A stretch of DNA of 23,980 nucleotides from a virus, in the IMG/VR virus record IMGVR_UViG_3300002141_000083, positions 1 to 23,980 of that record; one strand, written 5' to 3'. Below are positions 7,129 to 13,971 of the stretch, in pieces (the first letter of the stretch is position 1; every line of letters begins with the position of its first letter). Under the pieces are notes generated by a model. It was not told the origin of the DNA. It ran no database searches and worked only from the letters and a program-made list of their open reading frames with translations. The position numbers and the translations under genes are program-made.

Positions 7129-8569
7129 AATTATTATTAAAGATGAAGTAAATGTTAAGATAGAAAATTTAAGTCTTGACGCTCGTAAAGCCTTGGTTAA
7201 AAAATTCAAATATGAAGATCCTACAGCAAGATTTCGGCCTGCTTATAAATTAGGAAGGTGGGATGGATCAATTAGCTTTTTTGGTATTGGCGGCACTACC
7301 TACATGTCAATGCTCCCTCAAGTATTAGAATACCTTGAGAATCATAACTATTATATCGAACTCGACGATCAAAGAAATACAACAGCACTTAGTTTTGATC
7401 TTGTAGCGGCTGAGTTTTGGGGAGATCAAACTTGGCCAGAAGGTCACAGATTTGCAGGCACTAAGATCAGACTGCGTGACGATCAAGTTGAAGTTATTAA
7501 TAAATTCTTAGAACATCCACAATGTATACAAGAGATTGCCACGGGCTTTGGTAAGACAATTACCACAGCGACATTGGCAAAGATTTGTGAAAAATATGGT
7601 CGAACAATAACGATTGTTCCTAACAAGTCATTAGTTGAACAAACAGAAGAAGACTTTATCAACTGTCAGTTAGATGTAGGCGTCTATTATGGCGATCGAA
7701 AGAATCTAGATAAAACGCATACAATTTGCACTTGGCAAAGTCTAAACATTCTAGAAAAGAAGTCGCACGATAACGAAGAAGTATCGAACCTTGCAGAACT
7801 ATTAGACGGAGTTCAGTGTGTTATGGTCGATGAAGTTCATATGGCTAAAGCTGAAGTTCTTAAAAAATTACTAACGAACAACCTAGCCAATGCTCCTATA
7901 CGATGGGGATTAACGGGGACTGTGCCAAAAGCAGATCACGAGTTTCAAAGTATTAGAGCAAGTTTAGGAGAAGTTGTTCACAGAGTTAAGGCACACGAAC
8001 TACAAGAATCAGGTGTGCTTAGTGATTGTCATGTTCAAATTATACAAACAAATGAATGGAAAGAGTTTAAAAGTTACGCCGAAGAGTTAAAATTCCTTGT
8101 TACAGATGAAACTCGTATGAAATATATTTCATCATTACTATTGAATATTTCAAAGACTGGTAATACACTTATACTAGTTGACAGAATTGAAAGCGGGCAA
8201 TTTCTTGCAGAACACTTGCCTGACAGTGTGTTTATATCAGGGTCAGTTAAAACTAAAGATAGAAAAGAAGAGTATGACGAAGTTAAGACAAGTACTAACA
8301 AGATTATTGTGGCGACTTACGGTGTGGCCGCTGTGGGTATTAATATCCCTCGTATTTTTAATATGGTTCTTTTGGAGCCCGGAAAGAGCTTTGTCCGAGT
8401 TATCCAGAGCATTGGCCGCGGCATTAGAAAAGCGGACGACAAAGACTTCGTACAAATCTGGGACATGACTGCGACAACAAAATATGCAAAACGCCATCTT
8501 ACTGAACGAAAGAAGTTTTACAAAGATGCCAAATATCCATTTACAATAGAGAAAGTGAAATACCAATAA
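7115..8569 (+). CDS. uvsW: UvsW, branched-DNA helicase
   Basis: Superfamily 2 helicase that in T4 unwinds R-loops and moves Holliday junctions, switching origin replication to recombination-dependent replication. The N-terminal domain has the UvsW signature AYKLGRWDG (43-51). Walker A is ATGFGKT (142-148), the DEAH-type box DEVH (239-242), motif III LTGT (266-269) and motif VI QSIGRGIR (431-438). The 484 residues are close to T4 UvsW (503). No ATG fits; the TTG at 7115 is used, with AAGGA at 7101-7105 and an N-terminus that lines up with T4 UvsW. It overlaps the HARP-like gene by 14 nt and shares TAATG with the next gene. Confidence 0.93.
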   Translation: MASCKIIIKDEVNVKIENLSLDARKALVKKFKYEDPTARFRPAYKLGRWDGSISFFGIGGTTYMSMLPQVLEYLENHNYYIELDDQRNTTALSFDLVAAEFWGDQTWPEGHRFAGTKIRLRDDQVEVINKFLEHPQCIQEIATGFGKTITTATLAKICEKYGRTITIVPNKSLVEQTEEDFINCQLDVGVYYGDRKNLDKTHTICTWQSLNILEKKSHDNEEVSNLAELLDGVQCVMVDEVHMAKAEVLKKLLTNNLANAPIRWGLTGTVPKADHEFQSIRASLGEVVHRVKAHELQESGVLSDCHVQIIQTNEWKEFKSYAEELKFLVTDETRMKYISSLLLNISKTGNTLILVDRIESGQFLAEHLPDSVFISGSVKTKDRKEEYDEVKTSTNKIIVATYGVAAVGINIPRIFNMVLLEPGKSFVRVIQSIGRGIRKADDKDFVQIWDMTATTKYAKRHLTERKKFYKDAKYPFTIEKVKYQ

Positions 8570-9072
8570 TGCAAATATTAAGTTTAGAAAACAAGACATT
8601 CTATCTGAATGATCTACCCGATGAAATTGAGGACGATCTTAGGTTCGCTATTTTAGATAATAGCGATCACAACAATCCTGATTATTTTTATATTCCATTA
8701 ATCTTTCTCGAGAGCTTCACTGGGCCCGGAGTAGTATTAAAGATTGGAAAATATGAAATAACTATGCCACTAGATTGGTGTACGATTGTTGGCGATCCGG
8801 AAGGACCAGCTATGGAAATACTTCCACTTACAAGTCTTAATGATCGAGGCTTTAGAACTTTCTGCTTTAATCCGTTAAGTAGTTTCAGACCCGAGTTTCA
8901 CGACATTGACATTATTGATGTGTACCAAGATGTTAAATGGTACTTCCCTAAAATGAAACCCGGACAACTGCTATGTACTCCGCTAGAACCTGGCGAAAAA
9001 CCATTGTGTGCCTATTTTGTTAAAGAAGTAAGTCGACAGTGTGAACTAGTAGACTTTACTAAATGTTGGTGA
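8569..9072 (+). CDS. Conserved phage protein of unknown function, 167 aa
   Basis: Not recognised by function. The ATG shares a TAATG junction with the uvsW stop, so translation is probably coupled. The sequence looks like a compact beta-rich domain: IPLIFLESFTGPGVVLKIGKYE, then PLDWCTIVGDPEGPAMEILPL, a GFRTFCFNPLSSFRPEF segment and an ending with two cysteines. There are no membrane segments or signal peptide. The context (uvsW upstream, gp62-like gene downstream) places it in the replication/recombination cluster, but nothing in the sequence shows a reaction. Confidence 0.75.
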   Translation: MQILSLENKTFYLNDLPDEIEDDLRFAILDNSDHNNPDYFYIPLIFLESFTGPGVVLKIGKYEITMPLDWCTIVGDPEGPAMEILPLTSLNDRGFRTFCFNPLSSFRPEFHDIDIIDVYQDVKWYFPKMKPGQLLCTPLEPGEKPLCAYFVKEVSRQCELVDFTKCW

Positions 9073-9075
9073 ACT

Positions 9076-9339
9076 ATGGGAAGTTTGAGACCAAATGCTG
9101 AAATAATATACGAAAGTCCGGACGGTGGAGAAACTGTCTATGGACGGTATCGTGGAGAGACTGAACGATTCCTAGTCGGAGAAAGTCTAAAGGCCATGGA
9201 GAGGCGTACCGGTATTTCAGAGGATAAGTTGTGGAGAGATATTCGAAAAGCCGCAACAAACAATCCCACTTTACAACAAGCAATAGATCGTGCTATAATG
9301 ATATATCATTTAAGTAAGAGAGAACATGACCAATACTAA
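9076..9339 (+). CDS. Small conserved phage protein (MGSLRPNA family-like), 87 aa
   Basis: Unknown function. The opening MGSLRPNAEIIYE is of a kind common in small proteins of aquatic T4-like phages. The middle has a YESPDGGETVYGRYRG beta-like part, and the C-terminal half is helical (LWRDIRKAATNNPTLQQAI). It starts 3 nt after the preceding stop and its end overlaps the next small ORF by 14 nt, so it belongs to the same transcript. An antisense frame over it (9074-9283) is a shadow. Confidence 0.75.
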   Translation: MGSLRPNAEIIYESPDGGETVYGRYRGETERFLVGESLKAMERRTGISEDKLWRDIRKAATNNPTLQQAIDRAIMIYHLSKREHDQY

Positions 9340-9487
9340 TTTTTCAAGTTTAGTATTTGGTACTATGGGCTCTGAAGATATGACTCTCGAAGCAAGACAA
9401 GAGTCACTAACTAAATGGTACAAAGATGGAGTAGAACAAACTGAGTTAACTCCCCACACTAAGGAAGATTATGGCAGCGAAACTTGA
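9326..9487 (+). CDS. Small ORF, 53 aa
   Basis: A 53-residue frame that bridges two genes: its ATG overlaps the end of the upstream gene by 14 nt and its TGA lies 17 nt into the gp62-like gene. Without it there would be a 131-nt gap in an otherwise gap-free cluster, which is the main support. The product (starting MTNTNFSSLVFGTMGSEDM, then LEARQESLTKWYKDG) looks like a normal soluble peptide with balanced composition. The Shine-Dalgarno is weak (AAGAGAG). No function can be assigned. Confidence 0.65.
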   Translation: MTNTNFSSLVFGTMGSEDMTLEARQESLTKWYKDGVEQTELTPHTKEDYGSET

Positions 9488-9932
9488 TATTAAACGAGAA
9501 CTAAAAGCAGTAGATCTCAAGCAGTATGATTTTTATGATACACTAACGGATGAAGAAAAGAAAGTCTTTAGTCCGTATGTTCTTATGAGATATACTAGCA
9601 ATGTGCAGGGCGATCCGGACTTGCAGGAATGGTTTGTAGAAAGAACTAATGAATTTGTCAATAAAAATCATTTCGATATAAGCAAGAACCATAAAGGCCT
9701 AATGTGGAAATTGTATGCAGGCACCGGCATTGGTTCATCAATGTATCATCCGTATCTGGCGGCAGGTAAAAAAGGTAAAGCAGACAAGTTTGAAAAACTA
9801 CTTGCCGAACTGCATCCTACATATAAGATGGATGATATAAAATTACTTGCTTCTATAATGACCGAAGAAGAGAAAAAAGAACTCTTTGATAAAATGGGTT
9901 TTGATAAAAAACAACGGAAGGAATACGAATGA
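9471..9932 (+). CDS. gp62: gp62-like sliding-clamp loader subunit
   Basis: A 153-residue helical protein resembling the small clamp-loader subunit of T4-like phages, which with gp44 loads the gp45 clamp. Visible support: an N-terminal YDFYDTLTDEEKKVFSPYVL part, a helical LMWKLYAGTGIGSSMYHPY centre, the basic GKKGKADKFEKLLAELHP motif (about 105-122) and a terminal DDIKLLASIMTEEEKKELFDKMG helix. T4 gp62 is longer (187 aa) and diverged, so the assignment is tentative. AAGGA at 9461-9465 supports the ATG at 9471. gp44 and gp45 are not in the window. Its TGA overlaps the next ATG (ATGA). Confidence 0.6.
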   Translation: MAAKLDIKRELKAVDLKQYDFYDTLTDEEKKVFSPYVLMRYTSNVQGDPDLQEWFVERTNEFVNKNHFDISKNHKGLMWKLYAGTGIGSSMYHPYLAAGKKGKADKFEKLLAELHPTYKMDDIKLLASIMTEEEKKELFDKMGFDKKQRKEYE

Positions 9933-10216
9933 AATTTAGAAAAAAGCCTGTAGTAATTGAGGCAATTCAATTTGAATACTCCTCTACCGGGATTGAAAAG
10001 TTAAAAGAATTTTGTGGCAAAACCCTAGGCAATGTTCGTAAAGAACGACATCCAACAGCACTAGGCGAAGCAGAGATTGGTACACTGGAAGACGGTGTAC
10101 ATCTAAAAGTGCAACACATTGCCACAGAAGGTGATTGGATTATTAAAGGTGTACAAGGCGAGTTTTATGCTTGCAAGCCTGATATTTTTGAAGCAACATA
10201 CGAACTAGCAGAATGA
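9929..10216 (+). CDS. Small conserved phage protein (MKFRKKPVVIEA family), 95 aa
   Basis: Belongs to a widespread family of small phage proteins that open with MKFRKKPVVIEAIQF and carry a GDWIIKGVQGEFYACKPDIFEATY ending; both halves are clear here. The biochemical role of the family is unknown to me. The ATG overlaps the upstream stop as ATGA and follows GGAAGGA (9916-9922). Its stop codon abuts, with no spare base, the stop codon of the opposite-strand homing endonuclease, so the endonuclease insertion left this gene complete. Confidence 0.8.
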   Translation: MKFRKKPVVIEAIQFEYSSTGIEKLKEFCGKTLGNVRKERHPTALGEAEIGTLEDGVHLKVQHIATEGDWIIKGVQGEFYACKPDIFEATYELAE

Positions 10217-10969
10217 TTAAATTAATTGTTTTAGTTTAAATGAAGAAATCCCTAAACTATGACATGCCTCTTTCTTTGAACTGTATAAGATTCCGTTAAT
10301 CACAATAGGTTTGGCATTAGAATTATTTCCTCCTGTGTTTTTACCTTTGCGATTTTCTGACCATAATTTTTTAGTTTTGTTAGAAAATTGTCTATTTTTA
10401 AGTTTAGACGATCTGTCTTGTTTAAGTTGATTGGCTTTTTCTACTCCGTATATTTCCTCGTATGTTAGTCCCTTTAAACAAGTAGTGCCTCCCTTATTTT
10501 TAGATGGTATTCCCTTTTTAGCATGACTTAATTTTATTTTGTGCTCTAATGTTTTTGGACCTTTAGGAATGCCTTTCTGTGCAATTGATCGTTTAATATT
10601 TGATTCAACTGACTCCGGAATTCCTTTATGAGCGTAAGAAATTGCAGCACTTCGATGTTTTCTTGCAAATTCATATAATCTTGAACTTGGAAAATATCTA
10701 TTATGATTTTTATTTGAAGTTAGCATCCTAGACAATGCAAATGCCATTTTATGTTTAGCATTTCCTGTTAACATTTTTATCAATAATAAATGACAAATAA
10801 AGTGTTCCCTTGCAGTTAGTCTGACTAAATTATCCGAGAGATTTGATCCTCCTAATGATTTGGGAATTATATGATGATTTTCTGTATAAGTGTCGGTAGA
10901 TATAGGCCTTGATTGTGCTATGTAAATAATGTTATAATAAGTTGTGGTGTATTTGTTTAATTGGAACAT
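10217..10969 (-). CDS. HNH homing endonuclease with NUMOD motifs
   Basis: A freestanding selfish endonuclease on the strand opposite its neighbours. The N-terminus is typical of phage HNH homing enzymes: LNKYTTTYYNII, then the HNH core HHIIPKSLGG at 32-41, N47 and REHFICH (54-60). The middle holds repeated NUMOD3-like DNA-binding motifs (KGIPESVE, KGIPKGPK, KGIPSKNKGG; about 115-160). The C-terminus (IVINGILYSSKKEACHSLGI) resembles a NUMOD1 module. The 250-residue frame is intact. It fits exactly between the upstream gene's stop (10216) and the next gene's ATG (10974), and there is no Shine-Dalgarno before its ATG. It is expected to spread its own locus by cutting endonuclease-free relatives nearby. 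Confidence 0.9.
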   Translation of the reverse strand: MFQLNKYTTTYYNIIYIAQSRPISTDTYTENHHIIPKSLGGSNLSDNLVRLTAREHFICHLLLIKMLTGNAKHKMAFALSRMLTSNKNHNRYFPSSRLYEFARKHRSAAISYAHKGIPESVESNIKRSIAQKGIPKGPKTLEHKIKLSHAKKGIPSKNKGGTTCLKGLTYEEIYGVEKANQLKQDRSSKLKNRQFSNKTKKLWSENRKGKNTGGNNSNAKPIVINGILYSSKKEACHSLGISSFKLKQLI

Positions 10970-10973
10970 ATAA

Positions 10974-11675
10974 ATGGGTAATGTAGGATTGTTAGATCAG
11001 CCGAATGAGTGCGTTCATTGTCATAAAAAATTCATGTCCTCTCGTACTTTATTTAGCCACATGTGCGAAAGAAAGCGGAGAGCTCTACAAAAAGATGAAA
11101 AGCGTGTGCAGGCTGGGTACATGGCCTTTAACCGATTTTGGCAATTAGCACAAGGCGGAAAAAAGTTAAAAACATATGATGAATTTAGTGACACTTCTTA
11201 TTATAACGCCTTTGTTAAATTTGGATCTTTTATCAATAATGTTAATCCATTGTATCCAGATAAGTTCATTGACTATGTGATCAAAAGCGGAATTAAACTT
11301 GATCACTGGTGTAGAGATGAGTTGTATGAACAGTATCTATTTGAAGTATTAAAATCTGAACCAGTTGAGAGTGCAGTACAACGAAGCCTACAGACCATGA
11401 TGTCATGGGCTGATGAGAACTCTGCAGAATTTTCTCATTACTTCAATTATGTTAGCCTTAATAGAGCAGTACACGATATCAGAAATGGCTATGTCAGTCC
11501 TTGGATAATTTTAAATACAGTATCAGGACAATCTATGATCCAGAAGATGAATGACGAACAATTAGAGATGATTTCTCCGGCATTTGATATTCCGTTCTGG
11601 GTTAGAAAATTTAAAAGTGTTCCTGCAGATGTTTCGTTAGTTAAAGAAATATGCAAGGAGGTTGGAATAAAATGA
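10974..11675 (+). CDS. Conserved phage protein with N-terminal zinc-finger-like motif, 233 aa
   Basis: Unknown function. Residues 13-31 give C-x2-C-x12-H-x-C (C13, C16, H29, C31), fitting a small zinc finger, followed by a basic stretch CERKRRALQKDEKR that could touch nucleic acid. The remainder is helical with aromatic patches (YMAFNRFWQLAQ; YYNAFVKFGSFINN; DHWCRDELYEQYLFEVL; SPWIILNTVSGQ). I recognise the layout from T4-like phages of aquatic origin but know no assigned role. A gp59-type helicase loader was considered; the sequence does not support it. The ATG lies 4 nt from the divergent endonuclease ATG; the upstream TATAAATG is one base off a late box. The 3' end overlaps nothing and carries the next gene's Shine-Dalgarno. 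Confidence 0.75.
   Translation: MGNVGLLDQPNECVHCHKKFMSSRTLFSHMCERKRRALQKDEKRVQAGYMAFNRFWQLAQGGKKLKTYDEFSDTSYYNAFVKFGSFINNVNPLYPDKFIDYVIKSGIKLDHWCRDELYEQYLFEVLKSEPVESAVQRSLQTMMSWADENSAEFSHYFNYVSLNRAVHDIRNGYVSPWIILNTVSGQSMIQKMNDEQLEMISPAFDIPFWVRKFKSVPADVSLVKEICKEVGIK
11655..11662 (+). promoter_or_regulatory. Strong Shine-Dalgarno AAGGAGGT
   Basis: A full anti-16S complement, 9 nt before the ATG at 11672 and inside the 3' end of the upstream gene. It fixes the start at 11672 instead of the upstream in-frame ATG at 11651. Confidence 0.85.
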
Positions 11676-12058
11676 CGACTGAAAAAGAATTCTGTCAACG
11701 ACATTATATACAGGTGATTGATACCAATAAACGATTTCAGCGATTTAGGAAGGTTGAGCCATTGTTTTTTAAAGATGGTAACGACTATAATACTGTATAT
11801 AATGAAGCAATTGAGTATGAAACAGAAAAACTGCTAACTATCACGATTCCGGAGAGTGAATTAGATAGAATTAAAGAGTTTGAAGATCAAGTTTTTAACA
11901 ACATGAAAACGCACGGTGGCGATCATTATATGATGTTTGAAATGATGATGGAACAGAAACAAGAGGAAAGAAGGTTGCGAGAAAAGTATCCTTCTGTAAA
12001 AAAAGCCTATGAACATTATAGTCTTATATTAAAGTTAGCTGGAAGCGGGGAACTATGA
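11672..12058 (+). CDS. Conserved phage protein of unknown function, 128 aa
   Basis: Not recognised. The strong Shine-Dalgarno at 11655-11662 implies high translation. The N-terminal half is mixed (FCQRHYIQVIDTNKRFQRF); the second half is a long, very Met/Glu-rich helix (MMFEMMMEQKQEERRLREKY) that may form a coiled coil. The C-terminus HYSLILKLAGSGEL contains ILKLAG, the same six residues that close the 754-aa protein at 771-3035. Its start overlaps the end of the zinc-finger gene by 4 nt and its TGA overlaps the next ATG (ATGA). Probably a soluble accessory protein; no function can be given. Confidence 0.75.
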   Translation: MTTEKEFCQRHYIQVIDTNKRFQRFRKVEPLFFKDGNDYNTVYNEAIEYETEKLLTITIPESELDRIKEFEDQVFNNMKTHGGDHYMMFEMMMEQKQEERRLREKYPSVKKAYEHYSLILKLAGSGEL

Positions 12059-12264
12059 ATATACCAAAAACAGGAAGCAAATGGTTTGCCTCCGATGGAA
12101 AAAAATTTAGAGTAATTAATTTAGTAGAAATTGATGGCAATCAATGGATACATTATATTGAAGAAGGTAAAGAACAGCCAACAGAATTTAGCTGTTATCT
12201 CGAAAGCTTCTTATCAAGATTTAGTGAGGGACCTGAGTATGACTCAACTACAAGGACTCGTTGA
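12055..12264 (+). CDS. Small phage protein, 69 aa
   Basis: Unknown function. The sequence is beta-rich and compact: GSKWFASDGKKFRVINL, then GNQWIHYIEEGKEQPTEFSCYLESFLSRF. This pattern (GSKW-SDGK-F-V, W-HY, SCY-ESFL-RF) looks like the small SH3-like or 'KOW-like' phage proteins that bind other proteins or nucleic acid; that is a fold guess only. Coupled to the upstream gene through ATGA and preceded by GGGGA. Its end overlaps the cupin start by 26 nt. Confidence 0.75.
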   Translation: MNIPKTGSKWFASDGKKFRVINLVEIDGNQWIHYIEEGKEQPTEFSCYLESFLSRFSEGPEYDSTTRTR

Positions 12265-12607
12265 AAAGGGTTGGGGAAGTGAATTTATATTTGCTACCAA
12301 CGACAAGTACTGTGGTAAACTATTAAGATTTAACACAGGTGCAAAATTTAGTATGCACTTCCATGCAGAAAAAGATGAAACTTGGTTTGTATTAAGTGGA
12401 AAGTTTATCGTCCGATATATTACTACTAAAGATGCAGAACAGCACGAAGTTGAGCTATCACAGAATGATGTATGGCATAACCCGCCATTATTCCCTCATC
12501 AAATAATTTGTGTTGAGGAAGGGGTATTAGTTGAAGTCAGTACACCCGATAGTGTTGAAGACAATTATCGTGTTGGCAAAGGTGACAGTCAAAATGCCAA
12601 GGTATAG
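12239..12607 (+). CDS. Cupin-domain protein, sugar-isomerase-like
   Basis: A single-domain cupin of 122 residues. It shows both cupin motifs: HFHAEKDETWFVLSGKF (metal ligands H41, H43 and E47 expected) and the second motif around DVWHNPPLFPHQI with H86. The opening GWGSEFIFAT is like the cupin domain of type II phosphomannose isomerases and related nucleotide-sugar cupins. The frame is open from 12131, but that would overlap the previous gene deeply; the ATG at 12239 directly precedes MTQLQGLVEKGWGSE and gives a domain of normal length. Lying upstream of the ADP-heptose genes in the same run of overlapping genes, it may process a sugar phosphate; substrate unknown. Confidence 0.8.
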   Translation: MTQLQGLVEKGWGSEFIFATNDKYCGKLLRFNTGAKFSMHFHAEKDETWFVLSGKFIVRYITTKDAEQHEVELSQNDVWHNPPLFPHQIICVEEGVLVEVSTPDSVEDNYRVGKGDSQNAKV

Positions 12608-12809
12608 GAAAGATTCGGATGGAAACGGCCCTACTTATAAGAAGGGTGACAGAGTGTGGGTTGCTCCGTTATCAATGGAGGCAACAGTCATTGAACAAAC
12701 ACTTCATCACGACTATCCTGAAACATTTTACGGTAATGTTAAATTAAAGTACGATGACGGCAGTGAAGGAACTAGTAACAGTTGGCAACTATCAAGGGTA
12801 GTTAGATGA
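12594..12809 (+). CDS. Small SH3/Tudor-like protein, 71 aa
   Basis: A 71-residue protein with a predicted small beta-barrel: YKKGDRVWVAP, then ATVIEQTL, GNVKLKYDDGSEG and WQLSRVV. The spacing of GDRVWV and the YDDG turn recall Tudor/Agenet-type SH3 barrels. The ATG at 12594 overlaps the cupin end by 14 nt and has AGGTGA before it; the longer frame from 12531 is less likely. Its TGA overlaps the hldD start codon as ATGA. Function unknown; it interrupts the cupin-hldD pair but does not break the transcript. Confidence 0.7.
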   Translation: MPRYRKDSDGNGPTYKKGDRVWVAPLSMEATVIEQTLHHDYPETFYGNVKLKYDDGSEGTSNSWQLSRVVR

Positions 12810-13582
12810 AAATATTAATTACAGGACATAAAGGGTTTATTGGTCAAAATATGATCAAAGTCTTAAAAGACGAACATACTTTATCTTTTTATGAGCCCGG
12901 TGATGACCTTCCGAATATTAAGGGATTAGATTGGGTAATACACCTCGGCGCACTTACTTCTACAACGGAAACAAATGTAGAACTAATGATGCAACACAAC
13001 TATGATTTTAGCAGATGGATCGCTACTCAGTGCAGAGACAACGGTGTAAACTTTCAGTATTCGAGTAGTGCTAGTGTATACGGTTTAAAAAATAGTTTTA
13101 ACGAAAGCGACCCGTCCGATCCACGAAGTCCGTATGCGTGGAGCAAGTTCTTGTTTGATCGTTACATTGCCCACCTTGCAGGTAGCTGGCCCATACTGGT
13201 GCAAGGATTCCGTTATTTTAATGTTTACGGTCCTCACGAAGATCATAAAGGTGACCAAGCAAGTCCTTATCATAAATTTGAAAAGCAGGCAAAAGAAACT
13301 GGTGTGATCAAATTGTTTGAAGGCTCGGAAAATTATCTAAGAGATTTTGTTCCTGTTGAGCGAGTATGCGACATACATAAACAATTTTTAAACATTAAAG
13401 AAACAGGGATTTGGAATGTAGGGCTCGGCAGAGCGACCTCATTTGAATCGGTTGCTAGGATGATTGCAGAGAAATACGATGCAACGATTGAATATATTCC
13501 CATGCCAGACAACATGAAAAATCAATATCAAACTTATACCTGTGCAGATATTGATTTACTTAAACGGTACATTGACGCATGA
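12806..13582 (+). CDS. hldD: ADP-L-glycero-D-manno-heptose 6-epimerase (HldD)
   Basis: Short-chain dehydrogenase-type epimerase that turns ADP-D-glycero- into ADP-L-glycero-D-manno-heptose, the LPS inner-core precursor. The cofactor loop is TGHKGFIG (6-13); the catalytic triad is seen as S87 region (YSSSAS) and Y110-x3-K114 (YAWSK). HldD-specific blocks are very clear: GFRYFNVYGPHEDHKG (134-149), KLFEGSENYLRDFVPV and YIPMPDNMKNQYQTYTCAD. At 258 residues it is shorter than the bacterial enzyme (about 310): the section between the cofactor loop and the active site is trimmed and the last ~30 residues are missing. It shares ATGA overlaps with both neighbours, so the heptose genes are translationally coupled. 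Confidence 0.93.
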   Translation: MKILITGHKGFIGQNMIKVLKDEHTLSFYEPGDDLPNIKGLDWVIHLGALTSTTETNVELMMQHNYDFSRWIATQCRDNGVNFQYSSSASVYGLKNSFNESDPSDPRSPYAWSKFLFDRYIAHLAGSWPILVQGFRYFNVYGPHEDHKGDQASPYHKFEKQAKETGVIKLFEGSENYLRDFVPVERVCDIHKQFLNIKETGIWNVGLGRATSFESVARMIAEKYDATIEYIPMPDNMKNQYQTYTCADIDLLKRYIDA

Positions 13583-13971
13583 CGATAGTTGTAAACGGCA
13601 CCTTTGATATCTTGCATCGTGGACACATCGAAATGCTTGAATATGCCAAGAGTCTAGGTGATCAGTTATTAGTATGTATTGACACCGATCGTAGAGTAAC
13701 AGAATTAAAAGGCCCAACAAGACCAATTAACAATCAGCAAGATAGGGCATTTATTCTTCAAAGTCTGAAATGTGTAGACATTGTAGAGTTCTTTGATAGT
13801 ACAGAAGAGCTTATTAACATAATAGAAATGTACAGGCCAGATATTATGGTTAAAGGTAGTGACTACATAGGAAACCCTATAGTAGGAGAAAGTCTTTGCA
13901 AAGAAATAAAATTTTATGATAGAACAGAACATTCAACAACAAAAATCATTCAGCGTATTATTAATAGGTGA
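13579..13971 (+). CDS. hldC: Heptose-1-phosphate adenylyltransferase (HldC / HldE C-terminal domain)
   Basis: A cytidylyltransferase-fold enzyme of 130 residues matching the C-terminal domain of HldE, which joins ATP and D-glycero-beta-D-manno-heptose 1-phosphate to ADP-heptose. The nucleotide-binding motif GTFDILHRGH (7-16, HxGH) is intact, and the HldE blocks TELKGPTRPIN, QSLKCVDIVEFF, PDIMVKGSDY and HSTTKIIQRI follow in order. In most Gram-negative bacteria this domain is fused behind the kinase; here it is a separate protein encoded before it. The start codon overlaps the hldD stop (ATGA), and its 3' end overlaps the kinase gene by 56 nt. Confidence 0.92.
   Translation: MTIVVNGTFDILHRGHIEMLEYAKSLGDQLLVCIDTDRRVTELKGPTRPINNQQDRAFILQSLKCVDIVEFFDSTEELINIIEMYRPDIMVKGSDYIGNPIVGESLCKEIKFYDRTEHSTTKIIQRIINR

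Noticed and set aside
8243-8599. Minus-strand ORF of 118 codons over the end of uvsW
   Set aside because: It overlaps conserved helicase motif VI coding sequence and its product is Cys/Phe-rich with no recognisable pattern.
10969-10976. TATAAATG before the gene at 10974 as a late promoter
   Set aside because: It overlaps the start codon itself and would put the transcription start inside the gene.
10974-11675. gp59 helicase-loader identity for the zinc-finger protein
   Set aside because: Size is similar, but the N-terminal zinc finger and the rest of the sequence do not match what I know of gp59.
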